The notes: generated by a model not told the origin, from the letters alone. A stretch of DNA of 64,000 nt from Williamsia muralis (GCF_002735905.1 NZ_PEBD01000002.1:1-64000), one strand, 5' to 3'; numbered from the stretch's first letter, positions 43,281-51,938 are shown. Numbers and translations are program-made.

Positions 43281-44248
43281 CCCACACGGTCAATGCGCCA
43301 CCCGCCGGTCTCACCGGCACCGACTTGCTGGTGACCGTCGGCACCGTCCGGGAACTCTGCGACGGCATCCGTGAAGTCACATTCACCGGCGCACAGGCGC
43401 TGCCTTCGTTCACTCCCGGAAGTCACGTCGGCGTGCGGTGGGGGACCGGTGTCCAGAACTCGTACTCGCTGACCGGTCCCTGCACCGATCCCGACCACTA
43501 CGCGATCTGTGTGCGCCGTGACGATGCGGGTAGGGGTGGCTCTGCGTGGATTCACGCTCTGCGTGTGGGCGATCAGGTGGTGATTACGCCGCCGCGCAGC
43601 GCGTTTGCGCCGATATCCGTTGCCCGCCATCACGTGCTCATCGCGGGTGGCATCGGGGTCACGCCGATCTTGTCTCATGTCCGAGCAGCTGTGCAGTGGC
43701 ACCGATCTTTCGAAGTGATTTACTCACACCGGCCCGGGCAAGACGCGCTCGCCGATGAGTTGCAGAACCTCTGCGGAGATCGACTGACCATCGTGCATGA
43801 CGTCGATGACTTCCGGTCGCACCTGACTCCGATCCTCGAAGACTCGGTGCTCGGCACCCACCTCTACACCTGCGGGCCGGCAATGATGATCGACGCCGTT
43901 GCCGCAGCCGCCACCGCCGCCGGATGGCCGGCCCAGCGCATCCATTCCGAACAGTTCTCATCCGCCGTGGCGACCGGCGGTGCACCGTTTGCCGCCCGCC
44001 TGCGCCGTACCGGGGTGCTGGTCCCGGTCGGCGCCGACGTGTCGCTGCTCGAGGCTTTGCTCGAACGCGGTGTGGCCGTGCCCAATTTGTGCCGACAGGG
44101 CGTCTGCGGCGAATGCCGGGTCACTGTGCGCGGCGGCCGAATCGACCACCGGGACTTCTATCTGTCCGACGACGAGCGAGCCGAGGGCGACGCGATGATG
44201 CCATGCGTCTCTCGGGCCGCCGGTGACCAAGTGGAGCTGGAACTGTAA
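43277..44248 (+). CDS. Reductase of the dimethylamine monooxygenase (PDR/VanB type, 2Fe-2S)
   Basis: 323 aa. Flavin-binding barrel first ('SFTPGSHVGVRW', 'NSYSLTGP' in the flavin motif position), then NADH domain ('LIAGGIGVTPILSHV', 'LYTCGPAMMIDAV'), then plant-type 2Fe-2S domain with 'LCRQGVCGECRV' and a downstream 'MPCVSRA' giving the fourth Cys. It delivers electrons to the DUF3445 subunit. ATG 43277 gives the 4-bp overlap; the long open frame from 43133 lies inside DmmA. The last base overlaps the next start. Confidence 0.87.
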   Translation: MTHTVNAPPAGLTGTDLLVTVGTVRELCDGIREVTFTGAQALPSFTPGSHVGVRWGTGVQNSYSLTGPCTDPDHYAICVRRDDAGRGGSAWIHALRVGDQVVITPPRSAFAPISVARHHVLIAGGIGVTPILSHVRAAVQWHRSFEVIYSHRPGQDALADELQNLCGDRLTIVHDVDDFRSHLTPILEDSVLGTHLYTCGPAMMIDAVAAAATAAGWPAQRIHSEQFSSAVATGGAPFAARLRRTGVLVPVGADVSLLEALLERGVAVPNLCRQGVCGECRVTVRGGRIDHRDFYLSDDERAEGDAMMPCVSRAAGDQVELEL

Positions 44249-45258
44249 TGACCGCAGCAGCTGTGTTCACACAGAACGACATCGAGAACTTCCCCTTCCC
44301 GTTCCCGAAAGATCAGTACCGCTACAGCGCCAATGTCGAACCGACCGGGCAGAAGGCGTCGACCGTGGCCGGTTCCTGGGGAGAGCACCGAGTGGTGATC
44401 GACGCCCACTATCGGCGAGAACTCGACGAACGCTCGCGGATCCTGGCGGCCGATCCCACCCGATCACAGTGCTTGCCGCACATGATTCCCGCGGCCTGGG
44501 ACGCGATGCTCACCCTCATGCACGAGCTGGCCGATGGGTATCCGCAGCACATGACCCTGGAACGGGTCGCTGCTGAACCCGCGTCGTACCGTTGGCGCAA
44601 CGCGCTCCTCGACATCGACGAGACCTTCACGTTCGGCGTCGCCGAGACGCTGCCGACCGATCCGCTGAACTACATCTGCAGCCAGATACAGGAAGACGTG
44701 GTGTTGCTCGATCAGCGCGACGACCAGATGTGGGGCGACGCGGGAGTGGTGACGTTCGCCGCCGACTGGTCCTTCGGGTTCGACGTCGGCATGAGCTTTC
44801 TGCAGATCCACGGTCCGGTGCCACGACTGCACAGCGAGAAGATCGCCACGCGCGCACACGAATTCATCAAACGCCTTCAGCCGGCCCAGAGCTACCGACG
44901 CACCAATTGGACACTCACCGTCGACGGCAAACTCGACACCTCCACCGAGACCTACCCGGAGTGGGGCAAAGATCGGCGCACCCTCGCTGAAGGGCCATTG
45001 GAGGACGTGGGGGACAGGCTGTTCTTGCGCACCGAGGTTCAGCACCTGATTCGGCTGCCGCAGTCGAATGCCGTCATGTTCCTGATCCGGACCTACCTCT
45101 TACCGTTCAAGGCCATTGCCACCATTCCCGAATGGGCCGACAGGCTCTACCGGGTCCTCGAAGACCTGCCCGTTGACATGGCCGACTACAAAGGCATCAC
45201 CCGTACCCGCGGCCCCGGTCTGCAATGGCTGAGGACCCACGGCCCCGTGGTGCCTTGA
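44248..45258 (+). CDS. DUF3445 heme-dependent oxidative N-demethylase subunit
   Basis: 336 aa. Family of heme-dependent oxidative N-demethylases acting on dimethylamine. Typical blocks: 'FPFPFPKDQYRYSANVEP' region at the N-terminus, 'IQEDVVLLDQRD', 'VVTFAADWSFGFDVGMSFLQIHGPVP', 'YRRTNWTLTVDGKLDTS', and 'LFLRTEVQHLIRLPQSNAVMFLIRTYLLP'. It is the last gene of the cupin-dmmA-reductase operon. Its product methylamine would be the substrate of GMAS in the divergent operon. Confidence 0.83.
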   Translation: MTAAAVFTQNDIENFPFPFPKDQYRYSANVEPTGQKASTVAGSWGEHRVVIDAHYRRELDERSRILAADPTRSQCLPHMIPAAWDAMLTLMHELADGYPQHMTLERVAAEPASYRWRNALLDIDETFTFGVAETLPTDPLNYICSQIQEDVVLLDQRDDQMWGDAGVVTFAADWSFGFDVGMSFLQIHGPVPRLHSEKIATRAHEFIKRLQPAQSYRRTNWTLTVDGKLDTSTETYPEWGKDRRTLAEGPLEDVGDRLFLRTEVQHLIRLPQSNAVMFLIRTYLLPFKAIATIPEWADRLYRVLEDLPVDMADYKGITRTRGPGLQWLRTHGPVVP

Positions 45259-45322
45259 TCGTCGGGTTCACGACAGCGACTGGTACTCAACGGATTCAGC
45301 CGAACCTCGCAATGTGGACTTT

Positions 45323-45338
45323 GTTACATGGCCGCAAC
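45323..45338. promoter_or_regulatory. GlnR-type box upstream of the ammonium transporter
   Basis: GTTAC-ATGGCC-GCAAC matches the actinobacterial GlnR half-site pair gTnAc-n6-GaAAc with one mismatch. Another GCAAC follows at 45355-45359. It lies about 100 bp before the amt start, where GlnR activates amtB under nitrogen limitation in relatives. Confidence 0.5.
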
Positions 45339-45438
45339 CGCCGGTCTCGAATCCGCAACACGCGGGTGGTCCACTATCGGTGAACTTCGATTCCCTTAAG
45401 CAGACTCCCTGTCTGCGCCCGACTCTTGAGGATTGACA

Positions 45439-46803
45439 ATGGACGAAGCGATCGCAGCCGCCGATACGGCCTGGCTGCTGGCTGCATTTGCTGCGGTGAG
45501 CCTGATGGTTCCCGGCCTGGCCATGTTCTACGGCGGCATGGTCAGCGCCAAGAACACCCTGAACATGGCGATGATGACGTTCGGGGCGTTCGCCGTGGTG
45601 GGCATCGTGTGGATCCTGTTCGGCTACTCGGCCGTGCTCGGTGATTCCCTCGGCGGAAAGGGCATTCTGGGTGATCCCCTCGAGGCGATGGGACTCTCAT
45701 CGATGCTCGAAGCGCCTGCTGACCCCGGTCTGCCGCCCGCGCTCGTCGCCGGATTCCAGCTGCTGTTCGCCGGCATCACCGTGGCCCTCATTTCTGGTGC
45801 AGTCGCCGACCGCATGAAGTTCGGTGCGTGGATGCTGTTCGCCGGAGTATGGGCGACGCTCGTGTACTTCCCTGTCGCGCACTGGGTGTTCGCATTCGAC
45901 TCCGAAGACGGATCGATCACCGGCGGCTGGATTGCCAACCAGCTGGCGGCGATCGACTTCGCCGGTGGTACCGCGGTCCACGTGAATGCCGGTGTTGCGG
46001 CACTGGCCCTGGTCATCGTCCTCGGCAAGCGACGCACCTTCCCGGCCGCGCCGCGTCCGCACAGCCTCCCGCTGACCATGCTCGGCGCGGGCATCCTGTT
46101 CTTCGGCTGGTTCGGCTTCAATGGTGGATCGGCCCTGGCCGCCGGCAACAGCGCGGCCGTGGTGGTCCTCAATACCGTTGCCGCAGCATGTGCCGGAATC
46201 TGCGCCTGGCTTGTCGTCGAGAAGTTCCGTGAGGGACATGCGACGTCGATCGGTGCCAGCTCGGGCCTGATCGCTGCCCTAGTCGGCATCACGCCGGCCT
46301 GTGGTGCGGTCTCGCCGATGGGTGCGCTGCTCGTCGGTGCTGCCTCGGGTGCCATCTGCTGCCTGGCGGTGTCGATCAAGTTCCGACTCGGCTATGACGA
46401 TTCGCTCGACGTCGTCGGGATCCACATGGTCGGTGGCATCCTCGGAACCATCCTGATCGGCTTCATCGCCGACCCGGCCGCGCCCAATGGTGTTGCGGGA
46501 CTGTTCTATGGCGGCGGATTCGACCTGCTGTGGCGTCAGACGGTGGCTGTCCTCGCCGTCGTCGGATACTGCTTCGTCCTCACATGGCTGATCGCCAAGG
46601 CAATCGACAAGACCATGGGTCTGCGAGCACATGAAGATCACGAGACCGAAGGTCTGGACGTTGCCGTGCACGGTGAATCGGCCTACGTGATGGAGAACGC
46701 GACGTTGACCGGCAAGCCTGTCACCGAAGCCGACGCTGTCGAGGCGGCCGAAGCCATCGCGACCGGTGCGGTTGAGAAGCCGACCCCGGCAGCCTCGACA
46801 TAA
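45439..46803 (+). CDS. amt: Ammonium transporter (Amt/MEP family)
   Basis: 454 aa, 11 predicted helices. The pore has the twin histidines: His in 'TAVHVNAGVAALAL' and His in 'VVGIHMVGGILGTILIG'. The 'FYGGMVSAKNTLNM' block after helix 1 is characteristic. ATG 45439 has GAGGA upstream; a TTG at 45433 is two codons earlier. The C-terminal tail from about 395 is long and acidic. Unlike core amtB, no glnB/glnD follow. Its place next to dmm/gma genes suggests import or recapture of ammonium or methylammonium. Confidence 0.9.
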   Translation: MDEAIAAADTAWLLAAFAAVSLMVPGLAMFYGGMVSAKNTLNMAMMTFGAFAVVGIVWILFGYSAVLGDSLGGKGILGDPLEAMGLSSMLEAPADPGLPPALVAGFQLLFAGITVALISGAVADRMKFGAWMLFAGVWATLVYFPVAHWVFAFDSEDGSITGGWIANQLAAIDFAGGTAVHVNAGVAALALVIVLGKRRTFPAAPRPHSLPLTMLGAGILFFGWFGFNGGSALAAGNSAAVVVLNTVAAACAGICAWLVVEKFREGHATSIGASSGLIAALVGITPACGAVSPMGALLVGAASGAICCLAVSIKFRLGYDDSLDVVGIHMVGGILGTILIGFIADPAAPNGVAGLFYGGGFDLLWRQTVAVLAVVGYCFVLTWLIAKAIDKTMGLRAHEDHETEGLDVAVHGESAYVMENATLTGKPVTEADAVEAAEAIATGAVEKPTPAAST

Positions 46804-46817
46804 AGCCTCTCGAAGCT

Positions 46818-46856
46818 CTCAGCCCTTTTCCCGGCCTCGCCGGGAAGAGGGCTGAG
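46818..46856 (+). terminator. Long hairpin after amt
   Basis: An 18-bp stem, 46818-46835 with 46839-46856, one G-T pair, 3-nt loop CTC, starts 14 bp after the amt stop. Only a weak T tail follows, as usual in high-GC actinobacteria. Confidence 0.65.
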
Positions 46857-46916
46857 GCGTATCCCGTGCGCGCAGTTCGTTTCACGACAGTAGACGCAGT
46901 CGGCTAGGATCTGTAC

Positions 46917-47579
46917 ATGCCAACGCGGTCAACCAAGACGGTCCGGGATACCGGTGACCCCGCACCCGTGCAGCGTGAAGTGCTCGGCGAACCACCAACC
47001 GGCAATGACCTCGAAAAGGCGATAGCGCGACAGGTCCGCGCGCTGCGACGTGCCACCGGACTTTCGGTGGGGGACATGGCCGAGAAGGTCGGCATCTCGA
47101 AAGCGATGTTGTCCAAGATCGAGAACGCCCAAACATCGTGCAGTCTCTCCACTTTGGCCAGACTTGCCGCAGGCCTCGACGTCCCCGTCACCTCGCTCTT
47201 CCGCGGCGCAGACAACGAACGTGAAGCGGTATTCGTCGAATCTGGTCATGGCGCCGTGATCGTTGGGCGGGGCACCCGAGTCGGGCACCACTACGAACTC
47301 CTCGGCGCGCTGCGCGGTCAGCACAAGCGACTCGAGCCCGTGCTGGTCACCCTCACCGACGCCAGCGAGGTGTTTCCTCGCTTTCAACACGCAGGAACCG
47401 AACTGCTCTACATGCTCGAAGGCGTGATGGTCTACGGCCACGGCGATGCTGAATACACGCTGCGTCCCGGGGACTCGCTCTTGCTGGACGGCGAAGGCAT
47501 CCACGGACCGAACGACCTTGTCCGCTTGCCGATCCGCTTCCTGGCGGTCACGGCATACCCGGACAACCACGAAAGCTGA
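46917..47579 (+). CDS. XRE-cupin regulator, copy 2
   Basis: 220 aa. Same build as the regulator at 35834-36487: Xre helix-turn-helix ('RALRRATGLSVGDMAEKVGISKAMLSKIENAQ', about residues 42-73), then a cupin sensor ('RFQHAGTELLYMLEGVMVYGH', 'GDSLLLDGEGIHGP'). It follows amt by 113 bp behind a terminator, so it probably has its own promoter. Regulators of this type control amine, ethanolamine and polyamine use. With copy 1 it encloses the whole gma/mgs/dmm/amt set. Confidence 0.88.
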   Translation: MPTRSTKTVRDTGDPAPVQREVLGEPPTGNDLEKAIARQVRALRRATGLSVGDMAEKVGISKAMLSKIENAQTSCSLSTLARLAAGLDVPVTSLFRGADNEREAVFVESGHGAVIVGRGTRVGHHYELLGALRGQHKRLEPVLVTLTDASEVFPRFQHAGTELLYMLEGVMVYGHGDAEYTLRPGDSLLLDGEGIHGPNDLVRLPIRFLAVTAYPDNHES

Positions 47580-47717
47580 GGTCCTCGACCTAGATTGCAA
47601 GTACAATTTGATCGAGAATCGCGTTGCGCAACTCATCTCGTTGGCGTCGGTGTCGGTGGTCATCGCCATATTCGTCAGCCGTGGTGATCGGATGTGGCGG
47701 TAGGACGACGTCGACAG

Positions 47718-48458
47718 TTAGCGTCCGGGGAGGTTGCTCAGCGATCGGGAGCGCTGTGCGAGGAGTTCTGCATAGGTGCCGTCGCGTTCGGCCCACCGAA
47801 GTCGTTGCGCGCCTTGCACGATGATCTCGTTGGGCGTCGGGTTTTCGGTGATGAGGTCGATGACCTCGTCAAGGAAGGCGTTCAGTGGCAACGCGGCGGG
47901 ATTGAGTTTTTCTTGCCCCGCGTTGGCGACGGCCGGCGGGATGAGTTCGGTGACTTCGATACCGGTCTCGGCCAGCTGCGCTCGCAGCGATTCGGTGTAG
48001 GCATGTACTGCTGCTTTGGACGCGCCGTAGGTCGGCATGAGCGGGAACGGCAAGAATCCGATACCGGAGGTGACGGTGATGATGTCGCCGCTGCCGCGCC
48101 TGATCAGGTGCGGGGTGAACGCATCGATCACCCGGATGGTGCCGAGAAGGTTGACGGCAATCGTGTTCTCGGCTTGTTCGATGTGGGCGGGCTCGCGAAG
48201 ATCTTCCGTGAGCATGATCCCGGCCATGGTGACCACGAGGTCGAGGTCTGGATGGGTGGCGAGTACCGCGTCGCGAGCTCGCAGGACGGACTCGGGATCG
48301 GTGACGTCGATTGCGACGGCCTCGAAGTCGTCGACGTTGCTGGTGTTACGTCCACCGACGATCAACTTGCTACCGGCGGCGGCAAATCGGTGCGCGAGCC
48401 CGCGGCCGATGCCGGATGTTCCTCCTACGATCAATGCGGTGCGGTTGGTGATGTCCAT
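47718..48458 (-). CDS. Short-chain dehydrogenase/reductase
   Basis: 246 aa. Classical SDR: cofactor motif 'GGTSGIG', 'VTMAGI' in the NAG position, catalytic Ser in 'VTSGIG' and Tyr-x3-Lys in 'YGASK'. Resembles DltE-like oxidoreductases. Substrate unknown. It is divergent from an XRE regulator whose putative operator (48488-48528) lies between them, so it is probably that regulator's target. Confidence 0.86.
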   Translation of the reverse strand: MDITNRTALIVGGTSGIGRGLAHRFAAAGSKLIVGGRNTSNVDDFEAVAIDVTDPESVLRARDAVLATHPDLDLVVTMAGIMLTEDLREPAHIEQAENTIAVNLLGTIRVIDAFTPHLIRRGSGDIITVTSGIGFLPFPLMPTYGASKAAVHAYTESLRAQLAETGIEVTELIPPAVANAGQEKLNPAALPLNAFLDEVIDLITENPTPNEIIVQGAQRLRWAERDGTYAELLAQRSRSLSNLPGR

Positions 48459-48487
48459 GAGAGTCTGCTTTCGGTCCGGTGAGTGGT

Positions 48488-48528
48488 ACTCCCTCGATGG
48501 TTGCTTCGATTCCCATACTCAAGGGAGT
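48488..48528. promoter_or_regulatory. Inverted repeat between the SDR and XRE genes
   Basis: Arms ACTCCCTCGA (48488-48497) and TCAAGGGAGT (48519-48528) match in 9 of 10 pairs, with centres 31 bp apart, about three helical turns. The site is central in the 135-bp divergent promoter region. Confidence 0.45.
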
Positions 48529-48593
48529 CCCCGCTGATCCGGGGTGTGACAGGCCCCCCTCTCGCATCGACGATCGCAGTTACGGTGTCAGTC

Positions 48594-49469
48594 ATGGACG
48601 ACGGCGAACAAAATCGTCTCGGTGAGTATCTGCGGGCCCGCCGCGACCTGGTCACTCCTGAGCAGGCTGGTATCGCTGCCGGCGCCAACCGCCGAGTGTC
48701 GGGGCTGCGCCGCGAAGAACTCGCCCTGCTGGCAGGTATCAGCGCCGACTACTACCTGCGGCTCGAACGCGGACGGGACCGCAACCCCTCGCCGCAGGTT
48801 TTGCAGTCACTGGCCCGCGTCCTCGACCTCGACGACGTCGAAACCGAGTACCTGCTCAGTCTCGGTACGCCACATCTGAAACGACGGCGTCGGCAACGAC
48901 GCGCCGAGCGCGTGCCCGAACGGTTGCATCATCTACTTGCCGCACTCGAGGTCCCCGCGTTCATCGAGGGCCGCTACTTCGACGTCCTTGGCTCAAACGA
49001 TTTGGCCGCAGCGTTTTCCCCGCGCCTGACGCCAGGCCACAACCGGCTGCTCTCCCTGCTGCTCGATCCCGAGGAACGGCAATTCCACGCTGACTGGGAC
49101 ACCGCATGCGCTGATGCGGTCGCCGCGTTTCGCAACTTCATCGGGAACGATTCCACCGACCCCCGCGCAGTCGAGCTCGTGGGCGAACTGACACTCGCCA
49201 GCGCACGATTTCGACAACTCTGGGAGCGACATGACGTCCGCCGTCTAGCCGGCGGCACCACGACCGTGAACCACCCCACGGTCGGTCCGCTGCACCTGCA
49301 CCGCGAAAAGCTCCCAGTCGAGGACGTGGTGCTCGTTCTCTACTACCCCGACATCCACAGCGACAGTGCAACCAAACTCAACCTCCTCGCATCACTGAGG
49401 TCCTCGCCCAGCCCCGCGGAACACCCGAGCAACACCACCAAGCCTGATTCAGGACGGGCCGAAGCCTGA
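48594..49469 (+). CDS. XRE regulator with MmyB-like ligand domain
   Basis: 291 aa. Helix-turn-helix in residues about 8-60: 'LGEYLRARRDLVTPEQ', 'RRVSGLRREELALLAGISADYYLRLERGRDRNPSPQVLQSLARVL'. It is followed by the ligand-binding domain ('LEVPAFIEGRYFDVLGSNDLAAAF', 'HADWDTACADAVAAFR', 'VGPLHLHREKLPVEDVVLVLYYPD'). This group often controls a divergent oxidoreductase gene, as here. ATG 48594 fits the family; the 37 upstream codons are promoter DNA. Confidence 0.88.
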   Translation: MDDGEQNRLGEYLRARRDLVTPEQAGIAAGANRRVSGLRREELALLAGISADYYLRLERGRDRNPSPQVLQSLARVLDLDDVETEYLLSLGTPHLKRRRRQRRAERVPERLHHLLAALEVPAFIEGRYFDVLGSNDLAAAFSPRLTPGHNRLLSLLLDPEERQFHADWDTACADAVAAFRNFIGNDSTDPRAVELVGELTLASARFRQLWERHDVRRLAGGTTTVNHPTVGPLHLHREKLPVEDVVLVLYYPDIHSDSATKLNLLASLRSSPSPAEHPSNTTKPDSGRAEA

Positions 49470-49544
49470 CCCCGCGACGAGAGACGAAGGGGAATATCGT
49501 GTTTCGTGAGCAACGCCGCGCCCGGCACCGGCAACACCCGAGCG

Positions 49545-50333
49545 CTACGACCAAGGTGTCATGTCGAGTCTGTCGGCTGGTATCCGTTCGATGCGCGTCC
49601 ACCCTCTCCATCCTCGTTTCTCGAGGTTCGCGAAAATGGCTTTCATGACCGGCGCAGCATCAAAAGTGGTGGCGTCCAACAAATTGATGAACGGGTCGTC
49701 GAGTCCGTTGACGTCGATCTCGCCTGCCTGCACAGCTGCGATCATCTGGCGCTCGATGATCTCGGCCGCCTCATCGACTCGCGGATCATCGACGGCCCAG
49801 TCGAACGCATCGCTCAGCAGACTGTAGAGCCGTAAGGTATCCGGGTCGTCCAGCTGCCTGTGCTTCGACACGATTATGTCGTCGATCTGGTCTGGTACTT
49901 GGGCGGCGATCATGATCCATGCGTCGCGTTCCATCTCGATGTAGCGTTCCTCGACGTCGAGACCACGCAGCCGATCCAGATAATCGACCACGCTCTGCGG
50001 GAGGGCCAAGTGATCCCCTGCGGCGAGACGGGTCAACCGTTTACGAGTGTCTTGAAGTCGGCGGATCTCGGCGCGTAGCTTTCTGTCGATCTCACCCAGC
50101 CCCTCGGCGAACTCGTCCGACTCTGCGTCGAGTAACTCTTCCACCCGGGCAAGTGGCACACCTGCGTCGGCCAGAGTGCGGATTCGGATCAGCCTGACGA
50201 CCGCCGCTGCGTCATAGCTTCGATACCCGGAGTGGTCACGCGCAGGCTCGGCCAGCAGCCCGATCTTGTGATAGTGCCGGATGGCCCGCACAGTCACACC
50301 CGCGTAGGTGGCCAATTGACTGATGGTGAGCAT
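49545..50333 (-). CDS. MerR family regulator of the ABC exporter
   Basis: 262 aa. Winged helix at residues 1-70 ('TISQLATYAGVTVRAIRHYHKIGLL', 'YDAAAVVRLIRIRTLADAGVPLARV'), then a coiled dimerisation helix and a TipAS-like effector domain. It is the third gene after the ATPase and permease genes, separated by 15 bp. A MerR-like operator stands upstream of the ATPase gene (52097-52119), so it probably autoregulates an efflux operon in response to a drug-like ligand. Confidence 0.87.
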   Translation of the reverse strand: MLTISQLATYAGVTVRAIRHYHKIGLLAEPARDHSGYRSYDAAAVVRLIRIRTLADAGVPLARVEELLDAESDEFAEGLGEIDRKLRAEIRRLQDTRKRLTRLAAGDHLALPQSVVDYLDRLRGLDVEERYIEMERDAWIMIAAQVPDQIDDIIVSKHRQLDDPDTLRLYSLLSDAFDWAVDDPRVDEAAEIIERQMIAAVQAGEIDVNGLDDPFINLLDATTFDAAPVMKAIFANLEKRGWRGWTRIERIPADRLDMTPWS

Positions 50334-50348
50334 GGGTCTCAGACTGCC

Positions 50349-51110
50349 TCAGCCGATCTTCCGCCGGTAGGTGATCGCCGCGAAACCGTATGCGATGACG
50401 AAGATACCGGCACACCACGCCACCGCGATCCACGTGTCCGAGGCTGCAGCCTGACCGGTCAGAAGCTCTCGGATCGCGTTGACGATCGACGTCGCAGGCT
50501 GATTCTCGGCAAACCATCGCACCGGGCCGGGCATGGTCTCGGTGGGCACAAATGCTGAGCTGACGAAGGGCAGGAAAATGAGCGGGTAGGCGAACACGCT
50601 CGCCCCTTCCACCGATGTTGCGGTGAGCCCGGGGATCACCGCGATCCAGGTCAGCGCAAGCGTGAACAACAACAGGATCGCGACAACTCCGAGCCAGGCC
50701 AACATCCCCGCGGAGGAACGAAATCCCATGAGCAGCGCCACCACAACGACGATCACCAACGAGATGATGTTGGAGACCAGTGAGGTCAGCACGTGTGCCC
50801 ACAGCACCCCTGATCGCCCGATCGGCATCGAACGGAAGCGCTCGAAGATGCCGCCCTGCACGTCCTGGAAGAGTCGAAATGCGGTGTAGGAGGTGCCGGA
50901 GGCGATTGTGATGAGCAGAATGCCGGGCAGCATGTAGTCGATGTATTCGACTGCGCCGGTGTCGATCGCACCACCGAACACGTAGACGAACATAAGCATC
51001 ATGGCAATCGGCATGAGCGTGGTGGTGATGATGGTGTCCATGCTGCGCGTGACGTGACGCAACGTGCGTCCGGTGAGGACGGCGGTGTCCCCGAGAGACT
51101 GAATGGCCAT
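50349..51110 (-). CDS. ABC-2 type exporter permease (DrrB/YhhJ-like)
   Basis: 253 aa, six predicted helices. The loop 'FRSMPIGRSGVLWAHVLTSLVSN' after helix 2 and 'FLPFVSSAFVPTETMPGPVRWFAENQP' near the C-terminus are the ABC-2 signature. It forms the channel of a multidrug or antibiotic exporter with the ATPase encoded 3 bp upstream. Confidence 0.88.
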   Translation of the reverse strand: MAIQSLGDTAVLTGRTLRHVTRSMDTIITTTLMPIAMMLMFVYVFGGAIDTGAVEYIDYMLPGILLITIASGTSYTAFRLFQDVQGGIFERFRSMPIGRSGVLWAHVLTSLVSNIISLVIVVVVALLMGFRSSAGMLAWLGVVAILLLFTLALTWIAVIPGLTATSVEGASVFAYPLIFLPFVSSAFVPTETMPGPVRWFAENQPATSIVNAIRELLTGQAAASDTWIAVAWCAGIFVIAYGFAAITYRRKIG

Positions 51111-51113
51111 GAG

Positions 51114-51938
51114 TCAATCCTTGGTAATCGGTCGAGGCTCTGCTGCCCTTGTCATGTCTGCCTTGTCACCGACGACCGCGAAGAACACGTCTTCGAGTGT
51201 CGGCTGCTTCTCCACGTACTCGACCTTCGCGGGAGGAAGAAGCTGTTTGAGGTCATCGAGTGAACCGTTCACAATGATCCGACCACGATGGAGTATGGCG
51301 ATCCTGTCCGCGAGATGTTCCGCCTCCTCCAAATACTGCGTCGTCAGCAAAACGGTTGTACCGCGCCCGGCGAGCTCTTTCACGGTCTGCCACACCTCGA
51401 TGCGCGCCTCAGGGTCAAGCCCGGTCGTCGGCTCGTCCAAGAAGATCACCGGCGGATCTCCGATCAGACTCATGGCAATGTCCAGGCGACGGCGCATCCC
51501 ACCCGAATACGTCGAAACTCTTCGAGAAGCCGCGTCGGCCAGCGAAAACTGCTCCAGGAGGGCATCTGCGGTGGCCCCAGGGTCTGGTAGGTGCCGGAGT
51601 TTTGCAATGAGGACCAGGTTCTCCCGCGCGGTCAAGATCTCATCCACCGCAGCGAACTGTCCGGTGAGGCTGATCGACTCGCGCACGTCACCGGGTCGCG
51701 TAGTGACGTCGAAACCATTGACGACGGCCGTACCTCCGTCGGGTCGCAGTAACGTCGACAAGATCTTCACGGCGGTGGTCTTGCCCGCCCCGTTCGAGCC
51801 GAGAAGCGCGAAAATGCTGCCTCGCGCCACGTCGAAATTTACGCCGCGAAGCACCTCGAGCTCACCGAACGACTTTCGAAGTCCCTCGACGCGAACGACC
51901 GGCGCACCATCACGTAGTCGGTTCACGGGTGTGTCCAC
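51114..51938 (-). CDS. ABC exporter ATPase (DrrA-like)
   Basis: 274 aa from GTG 51938. Walker A 'GSNGAGKTTAV', signature 'YSGGMRRRLDIAMS', Walker B 'VIFLDEPTTGLD', and the C-terminal 'PTLEDVFFAVVG' extension typical of daunorubicin-type exporters. No good Shine-Dalgarno is visible. First gene of an ATPase-permease-MerR operon. Confidence 0.9.
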   Translation of the reverse strand: MDTPVNRLRDGAPVVRVEGLRKSFGELEVLRGVNFDVARGSIFALLGSNGAGKTTAVKILSTLLRPDGGTAVVNGFDVTTRPGDVRESISLTGQFAAVDEILTARENLVLIAKLRHLPDPGATADALLEQFSLADAASRRVSTYSGGMRRRLDIAMSLIGDPPVIFLDEPTTGLDPEARIEVWQTVKELAGRGTTVLLTTQYLEEAEHLADRIAILHRGRIIVNGSLDDLKQLLPPAKVEYVEKQPTLEDVFFAVVGDKADMTRAAEPRPITKD

